From: Bog-473 sp963754445 | GTDB taxonomy: Bacteria > Actinomycetota > Acidimicrobiia > Acidimicrobiales > RAAP-2 | Length of the DNA: 64,000 bases | Assembly (NCBI GenBank): GCA_963754445.1 | Contig: CAVWFT010000002.1 | Span: 1,674,001-1,738,000 of the forward strand | Direction of reading: 5' to 3' | Shown: positions 40,146 to 48,151 of the stretch, piece after piece | Layout of the letters: each line of letters begins with the position of its first letter | How positions within the stretch are numbered: position 1 is the stretch's first letter | Notes under the pieces: generated by a model | Database searches by the model: none | The model's input: only the letters and a program-made list of their open reading frames with translations | Told to the model about the DNA's origin: nothing | Translations under genes and position numbers: made by a program

Positions 40146-40304
40146 CGGATGGAGCACGCGACTCCGGTCCGCCGGGCCCGACGTCAGCGGAGCCAGCGGA
40201 GGGACGAGTTCAGCCGGGCCGGCCGGTCGCTCGGCCGGGAGAAGAGGCCCGCAGGCAATGGGAGGGTCGACCGGGCCACACCCTCTATCCTCTACGAGGC
40301 CCGG
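40146..40304 (+). promoter_or_regulatory. Structured leader of ileS (possible T-box-like element)
   Basis: About 200 bp precede ileS. Hairpins can be drawn: CGGA-T-GGAG paired with CTCC-GG-TCCG (40146-40171), CCGGCC with GGCCGG (40219-40224, 40233-40238), and CCGGGCC with GGCCCGG (40271-40277, 40298-40304). AGGGTCGACCGGG at 40263-40275 only loosely resembles the T-box core AGGGTGGNACCGCG and lacks its UGG. Actinobacterial ileS genes often carry translational T-boxes, but this match is weak. Confidence 0.25.
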
Positions 40305-40320
40305 CCCTTCTCGTCACCCG

Positions 40321-43300
40321 GTGCAGATCGCCCGCCGCCCCGTGTTCACACCCGTCCCCCAAGACACCGACCTCGTCGCTCTCGAGCAGGCCGAGCTGGC
40401 CCGCTGGGCCACGCACCGCGTGTTCGAGCGGTCCATCGAACAACGGAAGGGCGCCCCACCCTGGGTCTTCTACGAAGGACCTCCGACGGCCAACGGCATG
40501 CCCGGCCTCCACCATGCTTGGGCCCGCGTGTACAAGGACCTGTTCTGTCGCTTCCGCACGATGCACGGCTCCTACGTGGCCCGTCGGGCCGGGTGGGACA
40601 CCCACGGCCTCCCCGTCGAGGTCGAGGTGGAGAAGCGGCTCAACATCACGGGCAAGCAGCAGATCGAGGAGCAGGTCGGCATCGCCGAGTTCACCCGCCT
40701 GTGTCGGGAGTCGGTCTATTCCTACGTGGACGAGTTCGCTCGCCTGACCACGCGTATCGGCTACTGGGTCGACATGGACGCGGCCTACTGGACGCTCAGC
40801 CCGGACTACATCGAGTCCGTCTGGTGGCATCTCCAGCAGCTGTTCGACCAGGGGCTCCTCTACGAGGACCTCAAGGTGGTGCCGTACTGCCCTCGCTGCG
40901 GCACGGCCCTGTCCAGTCACGAGCTCGGTCAACCCGACGTCTACCGGGACGAGGAGGACGAATCCGCCTACGTCCGCTTCCGCCTGGTCGATGCCGTCCC
41001 CGCACTCGCCGACGCCCAATGGCTGGCCGTGTGGACCACGACGCCGTGGACCTTGCTGTCGAACACCGGTGTGGCCGTGAATCCCGAGCTGACCTATGCC
41101 GTGGTCGATGGGACGGTCCTGGCCGAAGAATTGGTCGACGCCGTCCTCGGCGACGGAGCGTCGGCCCGCATCAGCGGCCGGATCCGGGGGGCCGACCTGG
41201 TCGGGGTGCACTACGAGCGTCCCTTCGACGATCTGGCGCCACCGCACGGCGTCGACGGGTGGCGGGTCGTCCCCGCCGCCTACGTCACGACCGAGGAGGG
41301 CACGGGCCTCGTGCACCTGGCCCCGGCCTTCGGCGAGGTCGACCGCCAGACCGGGCGCGAGCACAACCTGCCGTCGCTCAACCCAGTTGGTCCGGACGGC
41401 ACGTTCACCGATGCCGTGCCATGGCTGACCGGGCGCGAGGTACGGGCCACGAACCACGACATCAACGATCGGTTGGAGGAGGAGGGCCTCCTCCTGCGCC
41501 GTCTCCCGTACGTCCATTCGTACCCCCACTGCTGGCGCTGCCGGACACCGCTGATCTACTGGGGCAAACCGAGCTGGTACATCGCCACCTCGACCCGAAA
41601 GGACGACCTGCTGGCCGCCAACGCCACGGTCGACTGGCATCCTGCGCACATCAAGGACGGCCGCTTCGGCGAGTGGTTGGCCAACAACATCGACTGGGCC
41701 CTGTCGCGTGATCGCTACTGGGGGACGCCCCTTCCCATCTGGCGCTGCGGTCGCGGCCACCTGCGCTGCGTCGGATCACTCGCCGAGCTGTCCGACCTGG
41801 CCGGGCACGACGTCACGGGCATCGATCCGCATCGGCCCACGATCGACGAGGTGACGTTCGCCTGCTCGACCTGTGGGGCCGACGGCTTCGACGACGACCT
41901 CTCCGTGTTCCGTCGGGTCGAGCCGGTGATCGATGCCTGGTTCGACTCGGGCTCCATGCCGGCCGCCCAGGTGGGCTACCCGCACCTGCCGGGCTCCGAC
42001 GAGGCCTTCGCCTTTCCGGCCGACTTCATCTCCGAGGCCATCGATCAGACCCGCGGCTGGTTCTATTCGCTCCTGGCCATCAACACGCTCGTCTTCGGGG
42101 AGAGCCCCTACCGCCACGTCGTCTGCCTGGGCCACATCGTGGATGCGGACGGCCGCAAGATGTCGAAGTCCCTCGGCAACATCATCGATCCCTGGTCCAT
42201 CCTCGACACCCGGGGCGCCGATTCGATGCGCTGGTGGATGTTCAGCCAAGGCTCGCCGTGGACGCCGACCCGGGCCACGCTCGCCGCCATCGACGCCGCG
42301 ATGCGGGACATGCTCTTGACGTTGTGGAACACGTTCAGCTTCTTCACGACCTACGCCTCGCTGAACGAATTCGACCCGACCGACCCGGCCATCCCTCGGC
42401 CCACCGATCGCGGTCCGCTCGACCGCTGGATCCTCTCGCGCCTCCACGCGACGACAGCAGCCATGACCGAGTCCCTGGCGAACTACGAGCCGTTCCACGC
42501 CGCCACGGCGCTCGGTGAGCTGGTCGACGATCTCTCCAACTGGTTCGTGCGTCGGAGCCGGCGCCGCTTTTGGCGCACCGACCCCGACGCCCCGCCGGGG
42601 GACACGCTGGCCGCCCAGGCCACCTTGCATACCGTGCTCACCACGGTGTCGCTCCTGCTGGCGCCGTTCTGCCCCTTCGTGTCCGACACGGTCTGGCGTC
42701 ATCTCACCGGGGCGGCCGAGGACGAGTCCGTGCATCTGGCCGACTGGCCGATCGCCGAGGAGTCCCTGATCGACCGCGAGCTCGAAGCCCAGATGGAGCT
42801 GGCCCGCCGGCTGACCTCGCTCGGGCGGGCGGCGCGCAGCGAAGCGTCGATGAAGGTGCGCCAGCCATTGGCCCGCGCCCTGGTGTTCCTGCCGAGCGGA
42901 TCGCCAGAGATCCTGCGCGACATCGTGGCCGAAGAGCTCAACGTGGACGAGATCGACACCGCCGACGAGCTGGGTGACGTGATCCAGTTCGAGCTGGTGC
43001 CGAACTTCAAGACCCTGGGTCCGCGCCTGAAGGACCGGGTCCAGGATCTGAGGCCGGCGCTCGAAGCACTCGACGGCGCGGCGTCGGCCGCGGCGCTCGA
43101 GTCGGGCCGGTCGATCACGGTGCAGCTCGGAGGCGAGGACGTGGTGCTCACGCCCGACGACGTGCAGCTGCGTGTCCGGGGCCAGCAGGGGTTCGCGGTC
43201 TCGCGAGAGGGTGGCGAGGTCGTCGCCCTCGACCTGACGCTCGACGACGCCCTTCGCGCCCGGGGCTTGGTGCGTGACGTGGTACGCCTCGTGCAGGATC

Positions 43301-43524
43301 TGCGCAAGACGTCGGGCCTGGAGGTCTCGGACCGCATCGTGGTCCGGCTGGTGGGACTGGACTCGCTGTCGGAACACTTCGACGCCATCGCCCGGGAGGT
43401 TCTGGCGGTCGACATCACGACGGAGGCCGGCCCGGGGGAGGGCACGGTGCTCGAAATCGACGACGACGCGCTGACGGAGACGGTGCGGGTCTGGCTGAAG
43501 AAGGTCGACGGGGCCGGGTCCTAG
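40321..43524 (+). CDS. ileS: Isoleucyl-tRNA synthetase
   Basis: 1,067 residues. A class I synthetase that charges tRNA-Ile. The HIGH-type motif is PPTANGMPGLHHAWARVYKD and the KMSKS motif is GRKMSKSLGN. The editing (CP1) domain is present between them (WLAVWTTTPWTLLSNTGVAV, YVTTEEGTGLVHLAPAFGEVD). A C-terminal anticodon-binding region and a later extension reach the length typical of the eukaryote-like IleRS form found in actinobacteria. GTG 40321 is chosen because similarity begins there (FTPVPQDTDLVALEQAELAR). No obvious ribosome site is seen. Confidence 0.94.
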   Translation: MQIARRPVFTPVPQDTDLVALEQAELARWATHRVFERSIEQRKGAPPWVFYEGPPTANGMPGLHHAWARVYKDLFCRFRTMHGSYVARRAGWDTHGLPVEVEVEKRLNITGKQQIEEQVGIAEFTRLCRESVYSYVDEFARLTTRIGYWVDMDAAYWTLSPDYIESVWWHLQQLFDQGLLYEDLKVVPYCPRCGTALSSHELGQPDVYRDEEDESAYVRFRLVDAVPALADAQWLAVWTTTPWTLLSNTGVAVNPELTYAVVDGTVLAEELVDAVLGDGASARISGRIRGADLVGVHYERPFDDLAPPHGVDGWRVVPAAYVTTEEGTGLVHLAPAFGEVDRQTGREHNLPSLNPVGPDGTFTDAVPWLTGREVRATNHDINDRLEEEGLLLRRLPYVHSYPHCWRCRTPLIYWGKPSWYIATSTRKDDLLAANATVDWHPAHIKDGRFGEWLANNIDWALSRDRYWGTPLPIWRCGRGHLRCVGSLAELSDLAGHDVTGIDPHRPTIDEVTFACSTCGADGFDDDLSVFRRVEPVIDAWFDSGSMPAAQVGYPHLPGSDEAFAFPADFISEAIDQTRGWFYSLLAINTLVFGESPYRHVVCLGHIVDADGRKMSKSLGNIIDPWSILDTRGADSMRWWMFSQGSPWTPTRATLAAIDAAMRDMLLTLWNTFSFFTTYASLNEFDPTDPAIPRPTDRGPLDRWILSRLHATTAAMTESLANYEPFHAATALGELVDDLSNWFVRRSRRRFWRTDPDAPPGDTLAAQATLHTVLTTVSLLLAPFCPFVSDTVWRHLTGAAEDESVHLADWPIAEESLIDRELEAQMELARRLTSLGRAARSEASMKVRQPLARALVFLPSGSPEILRDIVAEELNVDEIDTADELGDVIQFELVPNFKTLGPRLKDRVQDLRPALEALDGAASAAALESGRSITVQLGGEDVVLTPDDVQLRVRGQQGFAVSREGGEVVALDLTLDDALRARGLVRDVVRLVQDLRKTSGLEVSDRIVVRLVGLDSLSEHFDAIAREVLAVDITTEAGPGEGTVLEIDDDALTETVRVWLKKVDGAGS

Positions 43525-43528
43525 GTCG

Positions 43529-44366
43529 ATGGTCACGACGGGACTGTCGGCTCCTGCCGAGGACGTCCGCATGCCGTCGTCGTTCCGTGAGGCACTCGAG
43601 GTCGAGCTCCGCCGCACCTTCCGGGCGCCCTACGAGGTGCCGATCGTCGTGGCCCTCAACGGCGCGCTCGATGAGCTCCGCCTGGTTCTTCCTGCCGACA
43701 CCACTGAAGAACAGTCTCTTCACCTTCCATGGCTCGTTGGCCTTTGCCGCGGTGTTGGCCTCGTGGATGTACTCCGACGTGCCGGCGACCAACATCCTCG
43801 GGCCCGACGCGACACGGGTCCGCCTGGCCCTCGGCGATGCACGCATGTTCCGCCGCCTGCTGGCCGCCAAGAACGTGGTCCTCTGGCTGTTGATCGCACC
43901 GCTCTGCGCGCTGGTGGCGCTCGGTATCGGATTGAGCCATCACGACCTGGCCTCGACCGTGATCACGGTCGTCTGGATCGGTATCGTTCCCTTCGGAGCC
44001 CTCGGGATCTCGAACCTGGTGGGCATCCGTTTCCCTTACCACCCGATGCCGTTGCGCTATCGCTGGGACCACCGACGTCCGTTCTGGCGCATGATCGTCC
44101 GGTGGCTCACGTTGGCCGTCACGCCCTACGTGATCGTCCCGTTCCTTGCCGGGGCCCTGATGATCCCGACCCTCGTGCTCTGGGGACTGCTCACGCCGAC
44201 GGGCGTCTCCAAGAACCTGCACCTGACCGACTTCGGCTGGGGCGTCGCCGTGGCCTGTGCGATCGCCGTCGCCGGCTGGTGGGGCGGGCACCGCATCGGC
44301 TTTGCCGTCGCGTCGCGGCGAGCGGGCCGTCTGGACGAGTTCCTGGCCGATCCGGGACGGGGCTGA
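43529..44366 (+). CDS. Polytopic membrane protein of unknown function (one frameshift)
   Basis: The N-terminal part (MPSSFREALEVELRRTFRAP) and the remainder lie in different frames. Removing one C near 43681 joins GALDELR to WFFLPTPLKNSLFTF. The joined protein has about 278 residues and five or six hydrophobic segments, among them VLWLLIAPLCALVALGIGL and WIGIVPFGALGISNLVGI. The arrangement is reminiscent of ABC-2-type permeases, but no ATPase gene is adjacent. Function not assigned. It begins 4 bp after ileS. Confidence 0.65.
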
Positions 44367-44374
44367 GGTCGCCC

Positions 44375-45211
44375 TCAGCCCCTGGGGTCGCCGGGCAGGA
44401 GGCGGTCGGTCAGCGCCACCTGCACGCCGGCCGTCGCGGCGGGATCGACGATCACGACCTGCGGGTCCATGCGCACCAGCTCGACGCCCGCAGCGCGGAG
44501 GGTCCGGGCCGCCGCCGCCAGGTCGTCGACCCTCAGCGCGACCAGATGGGTGCGGGGTCTCCCGTACTCCCGACCCCACAAGGCGGTGCTCCCCGAGGGC
44601 CCCGGCCGGGCGTAGAGGGCCAAGGTGCAGTCACCGAGCGACACGCCGGCCGCGGGCGATCCTGGTGCTGCGTCGGGGTCGACGAAGGTCACACCCGTGC
44701 CCAAGATGCCGGCCAGCCGCACGGCCAGCAGGGATGGATCGTCGACCACTGCGCCGACGAAGGCGTGTTGGCGAGCCGGCACGGACGGCGTGGCCGGCCC
44801 GGACGGCACGCCGGCTCCGAAACGGGGGTCCGCGTCGAGGGCGAAACAGCTCCACTGCAAGAAGATGCCGCCGGTGTCGCGTGGATCGGTGAAGCACATC
44901 TCGGGCCGTGGTCGGGCCGCGATGCCGACGCCCACCGAGCGGAGGTGGTCGACCGTGGCATCGAGATGGCTCACCTGGAGTGCCACCGAATGGATGCCTC
45001 CGCCGTGTCGGGCCACGAAGGTCGCCGCGGCCCCGTCGCCGAGTGGTTGTCCGATCTCGATCGAGTTGTCGCCGAGCCAGGCCATCCCGCCCCGTCGCCC
45101 GATGCCCGGCTCGGTCGACTCCCCGTATTCGAGGACCTCGAGTCCGAACAGGTCGTGGAGACGAGTGACGGCCAGGTCGTAGTCGGCCACCATGGCGGTG
45201 GAATGGAACAT
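44375..45211 (-). CDS. Two-domain VOC (glyoxalase/dioxygenase fold) protein
   Basis: 278 residues with two vicinal-oxygen-chelate halves. The first is FHSTAMVADYDLAVTRLHDL followed by GGGIHSVALQVSHLDATVDHL. The second begins near FVGAVVDDPSLLAVRLAGIL and ends at RTHLVALRVDDLAAAARTL. Some VOC metal ligands are seen (His in the first strand and in GIHSVAL), but activity is not predictable: dioxygenase, isomerase or binding protein are all possible. ATG 45211 begins the conserved strand. Last gene of the MarR-SDR-SDR-VOC unit. Confidence 0.72.
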   Translation of the reverse strand: MFHSTAMVADYDLAVTRLHDLFGLEVLEYGESTEPGIGRRGGMAWLGDNSIEIGQPLGDGAAATFVARHGGGIHSVALQVSHLDATVDHLRSVGVGIAARPRPEMCFTDPRDTGGIFLQWSCFALDADPRFGAGVPSGPATPSVPARQHAFVGAVVDDPSLLAVRLAGILGTGVTFVDPDAAPGSPAAGVSLGDCTLALYARPGPSGSTALWGREYGRPRTHLVALRVDDLAAAARTLRAAGVELVRMDPQVVIVDPAATAGVQVALTDRLLPGDPRG

Positions 45212-45270
45212 CCAACGGACGTCGTGTCCGGCGGTCGCACCCTCTCCGACCTGGCGCCGTTCGTGTGGGC

Positions 45271-46068
45271 TCACAGTCCTGCGGTGACCGGGAGCTCGAT
45301 ACCCGTGATGTTGCGCCCCCCGGGCCCGGCCAGGAATGCGACCGCCTGCGCCACGTCGCTGGGGTCGACGACCCGCCCGAGCGCCATGGCGCGGGCCATG
45401 CGACGAGCCATCTGGTCGACGTCGATGCCCGCCTGCTGGGCCATCTGCTCGGTCATGGCGTCGAGCGGCGGTCCCGCGGTGTACCCGGGCACCACCACGT
45501 TGACCCTGACGTTTGCGGGCCCGAGCTCCTTGGCCAGCGTGCGCGACGCGGAGACCATGGCCGCCTTCGTCGCCGTGTAGCGGGCACGGCCGACGGGGTT
45601 CGCCGAGGTGCCGACCGTTCCGATCTGGACGATCGATCCGCCTCCGGTGGCGGCCATGGCGCGCGCCGCCGTCCGGCTGAGCTCCAATGTGCCGAGGACG
45701 TTCACCTCGAAGGCCTCGCGCCACGAGCTCCAGTCGGCATCGTCGATCGACCCCTGCTCGCCGCCGGCCGTGGCCACGTTGACCAGGGTGTCGATGCGAC
45801 CGAACCGCCCGACCGTCCGCGCCACCAGGTCCTGGCACGAGGCGATGACGCCGACGTCGACAACGTGTGGGATCACCGTCCGACCCGTGGCGGCGGCCAG
45901 CTCGCTCGCCAGGGCGCGCAGGCGCACGTCGTCCCGGGCCGCCACCACGAGATCCGAGCCCGCCAGGCCCAGGGCGAGGGCGCAGGCCCGTCCGATGCCC
46001 GGACCCGCTCCGGAGACGACGGCCACCGTGCCCGCGGGCGGCGGATCGCCGCCGCCCGGATCACTCAC
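45271..46068 (-). CDS. SDR family oxidoreductase
   Basis: 265 residues. The cofactor loop is VVSGAGPGIGRACALAL (TGxxxGxG-like with SGAGPGIG). The catalytic Tyr-Lys pair is in ARYTATKAAMV, and the downstream block VRVNVVVPGYTAGPPLDAM is typical. The NNAG element is altered to VNVATAG. It reduces or oxidises a carbonyl/alcohol with NAD(P). GTG 46068 overlaps the stop of the preceding SDR gene by 8 bp, so the two are coupled. Confidence 0.86.
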   Translation of the reverse strand: MSDPGGGDPPPAGTVAVVSGAGPGIGRACALALGLAGSDLVVAARDDVRLRALASELAAATGRTVIPHVVDVGVIASCQDLVARTVGRFGRIDTLVNVATAGGEQGSIDDADWSSWREAFEVNVLGTLELSRTAARAMAATGGGSIVQIGTVGTSANPVGRARYTATKAAMVSASRTLAKELGPANVRVNVVVPGYTAGPPLDAMTEQMAQQAGIDVDQMARRMARAMALGRVVDPSDVAQAVAFLAGPGGRNITGIELPVTAGL

Positions 46069-46855
46069 CGAGTTCGGGCGCCCACTGCACGCCGTTGATG
46101 TGACCGCCGCCGTCGACGAACAACGTGTTCCCGGTGAGGTAACGGGCACCATCGGTGGCCAGGAAGACGGCCACGGGTGCGATGTCGTCCTCGGGGTCGC
46201 CGAGGCGGCCCATGGGGTTGGTGGCGTCCGCCGCCGCCTCGAGCTCCGGGTGGGCCGCGAAGGCGGCCCTCGAGGCGGCCGTCTTGGCTCCGGGACAGAT
46301 GACGTTGACCCTGATCTGCCACGGTGCCCACTCGCGTGCCGCGCTACGGCTGGCACAGCGCAACGCCTCCTTGGCCACGTTGTACTGCACGGTGCCCATG
46401 TGGGCATTGACCCCGTTGAGCGAGCACATGTTGATCACGGCTCCCCCTTGCCGTGCCCGCATCAGGGGCAGCACGGCCTGCATGGCCCAGAAAGGACCCA
46501 TCAGTCCCATGGTGAGGCCCCACTGCATCTCTTCGTCCGTCTTGTGCTCGATCCGGCCGATGCTTCCGCCACCCCACGCGTTGTTCACCAGGACGTCGAC
46601 CTGGCCCCATGTCTCGTTGGCCGCCGCCACCATGGCCAGTGTCTGGGCCTTGACGGTGACGTCGGTGTGGAGGAACCGCACGTCGGCGCCGAACTCGCTC
46701 CCGCACGCGGCGGCCACCTCGGCCCCCTGCCGATCGTCCACGTCGGCCACGAGGACGCGTGCGCCCTCCCGGGCGAAACGGCGCACGACGCCACGGCCGA
46801 TGCCGTCGCTCCCGCCGGTCACGATGGCCACCTTGTCGACGAGCTGTTCGGTCAC
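46061..46855 (-). CDS. SDR family oxidoreductase
   Basis: 264 residues. NAD(P)-binding loop VTGGSDGIGRGVVRRF, NNAWGGGSIG for the NNAG element, active-site Ser and Tyr-Lys in NMCSLNGVNAHMGTVQYNVAKE, and C-terminal YLTGNTLFVDGGGHINGVQW. This is a classical SDR dehydrogenase/reductase. It is first after the MarR regulator (42 bp gap) and shares an operon with a second SDR and a VOC protein, which suggests breakdown of a hydroxylated or aromatic compound. GTG start at 46855. Confidence 0.88.
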   Translation of the reverse strand: MTEQLVDKVAIVTGGSDGIGRGVVRRFAREGARVLVADVDDRQGAEVAAACGSEFGADVRFLHTDVTVKAQTLAMVAAANETWGQVDVLVNNAWGGGSIGRIEHKTDEEMQWGLTMGLMGPFWAMQAVLPLMRARQGGAVINMCSLNGVNAHMGTVQYNVAKEALRCASRSAAREWAPWQIRVNVICPGAKTAASRAAFAAHPELEAAADATNPMGRLGDPEDDIAPVAVFLATDGARYLTGNTLFVDGGGHINGVQWAPELGE

Positions 46856-46897
46856 GCCGCCAACCTAGCGACGGCGTCGCCGTCCGGCCCGGCCGTC

Positions 46898-47404
46898 CTA
46901 CCCCTCGGCCTCGAGCACCTTCGTCAAGGCCCCGGCCAGAGCGGAGCGTTCCGCCTGGTCGAGTGGGGCCATCAGGTGCCGCTCGATGCTCTCGGCATGG
47001 GCGGCGACGGCGCGCTCGAGGACGACCCGACCACCGTCGGTCAGCACGACGTGGATGCTCCTGCGGTCGTTGGGGCAGTTCTGGCGAGCCACCAGTCCGG
47101 CGCCGACCATGCGATCCACGAGTCTGGTGACGCCCCCGGTGGTCAACGCGACGTTCGCGCTGAGCCTGCTCATGGTGAGGCGGCCGTCGGGCGCCGCGCC
47201 CACGTGGATCAAGACGTCGAAGAAGACCAGGGGAATGCCGACGGCCCCCTCGAGCTCCCGGCCGAGCTGATCGGTGAGCCGTCGGTGCGTCCGCACCATC
47301 AGGCTCATCAGCTGGATCCGCTCGTCGTCCATTTGGCCGAGGACACCACAGGTGCCGCCGGCCTCCGCCGCCTCGCCGTCTCCTGGGATGGTCTCGGTTT
47401 CCAT
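46898..47404 (-). CDS. MarR family transcriptional regulator
   Basis: 168 residues. The winged helix (LTMSRLSANVALTTGGVTRL, VDRMVGAGLVARQNCPNDRR, SIHVVLTDGGRVVLE) is flanked by dimerisation helices (LMSLMVRTHRRLTDQLGREL). ATG 47404 follows GAGGGA at good spacing. MarR proteins repress divergent genes and often their own, with release by small phenolic ligands or oxidation. An inverted repeat lies in the shared promoter region with yceI, so it probably controls both directions. Confidence 0.87.
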   Translation of the reverse strand: METETIPGDGEAAEAGGTCGVLGQMDDERIQLMSLMVRTHRRLTDQLGRELEGAVGIPLVFFDVLIHVGAAPDGRLTMSRLSANVALTTGGVTRLVDRMVGAGLVARQNCPNDRRSIHVVLTDGGRVVLERAVAAHAESIERHLMAPLDQAERSALAGALTKVLEAEG

Positions 47405-47454
47405 GTCGCTTCCCTCAGTCTCCCCCGTTGCGCGGAGGACCGGAGTATTTCTGA

Positions 47455-47485
47455 TTGACAAGTATCTGTATAGTCAGATATTATA
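47455..47485. promoter_or_regulatory. Overlapping divergent promoters with a MarR-type operator
   Basis: Plus strand: TTGACA (47455-47460), 18-nt spacer, TATTAT (47479-47484), facing yceI. Minus strand: TATAAT (complement of 47480-47485), facing marR. Between the plus-strand boxes lies TATCTG (47463-47468), TATAGT, CAGATA (47475-47480), a 6-bp inverted repeat well placed for a MarR dimer to block both promoters. Confidence 0.6.
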
Positions 47486-47500
47486 CACTCAGTAAGCGTT

Positions 47501-47526
47501 AGATCAACAAGTCTGAGATCAACAAG
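47501..47526 (+). repeat. 11-bp direct repeat in the yceI leader
   Basis: AGATCAACAAG occurs at 47501-47511 and again at 47516-47526, 15 bp apart. The second copy runs into the yceI ribosome-binding site (AAGGAG). It may be a recent slippage duplication or a regulatory element for translation. Confidence 0.5.
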
Positions 47527-47535
47527 GAGCCCGAC

Positions 47536-48096
47536 ATGTCCGATACCGCAACCACGACCCTCCCCAAGGTGGGCACCTACACCATCGACCCGGCGCACAC
47601 CGAGGTGGGCTTCGTCGCCCGCCATCTGATCGGCACGAAGGTCCGGGGCCGTTTCACCGAGGTCGAAGGCACCTTCACGGTGGCCGAGCCCATCGAGAAC
47701 TCCTCGGTGGTGGCCACGGTGCAGGCAGCCAGCATCCACACCAACCAGTCCCAGCGTGACGACCACCTGCGGACCAACGACTTCCTCGACGTCCCCAACC
47801 ACCCGACCCTGACGCTCAAGAGCACGGGGCTGAAGAAGGTCGACGACACCCACTGGACCCTGACCGCCGACCTGACGATCCGTGGCGTGACCAAGTCGGT
47901 GGACTTCGATCTCGAATTCCTCGGTGAGGGCCCGGCCATGGCCGAGGGCAAGACCGTCGTGGCCTTCTCGGCCAGCGGTGAGATCGACCGGCGGGACTTC
48001 GGCGTGAGCTTCAACCACTCCCTGCTCGACGGCAGCGTCGTGGTGGGCAACAAGGTGGTCATCGAAATCGAGGTCGAGGCCGGGCTGGCCGACTGA
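47536..48096 (+). CDS. YceI family protein
   Basis: 186 residues forming the lipocalin-like YceI barrel (GTYTIDPAHTEVGFVARHLI, GRFTEVEGTFTVAEP, TNQSQRDDHLRTNDFLDVPN, FSASGEIDRRDFGVSFNHSL). YceI proteins bind polyisoprenoid-like lipids. No signal peptide is present, so this member is probably cytoplasmic. Actinobacterial yceI genes often sit beside a MarR gene, as here. AAGGAG lies just upstream of ATG 47536. Expression is likely repressed by the divergent MarR protein. Confidence 0.9.
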   Translation: MSDTATTTLPKVGTYTIDPAHTEVGFVARHLIGTKVRGRFTEVEGTFTVAEPIENSSVVATVQAASIHTNQSQRDDHLRTNDFLDVPNHPTLTLKSTGLKKVDDTHWTLTADLTIRGVTKSVDFDLEFLGEGPAMAEGKTVVAFSASGEIDRRDFGVSFNHSLLDGSVVVGNKVVIEIEVEAGLAD

Positions 48097-48151
48097 CCGA
48101 TCAGTGGCCGGCCCGGGATGGCGCCGGCAGCGCTGGGTACGCTTCCCCGCC

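Noticed and set aside
41776..43617. 613-codon minus-strand frame inside ileS
   Set aside because: It mirrors a strongly conserved synthetase in high-GC DNA and has low-complexity Arg/Gly/His composition with no recognisable domain.
45608..47458. 616-codon plus-strand frame across the SDR and MarR genes
   Set aside because: It is antisense to three well-conserved genes and has no domain of its own.
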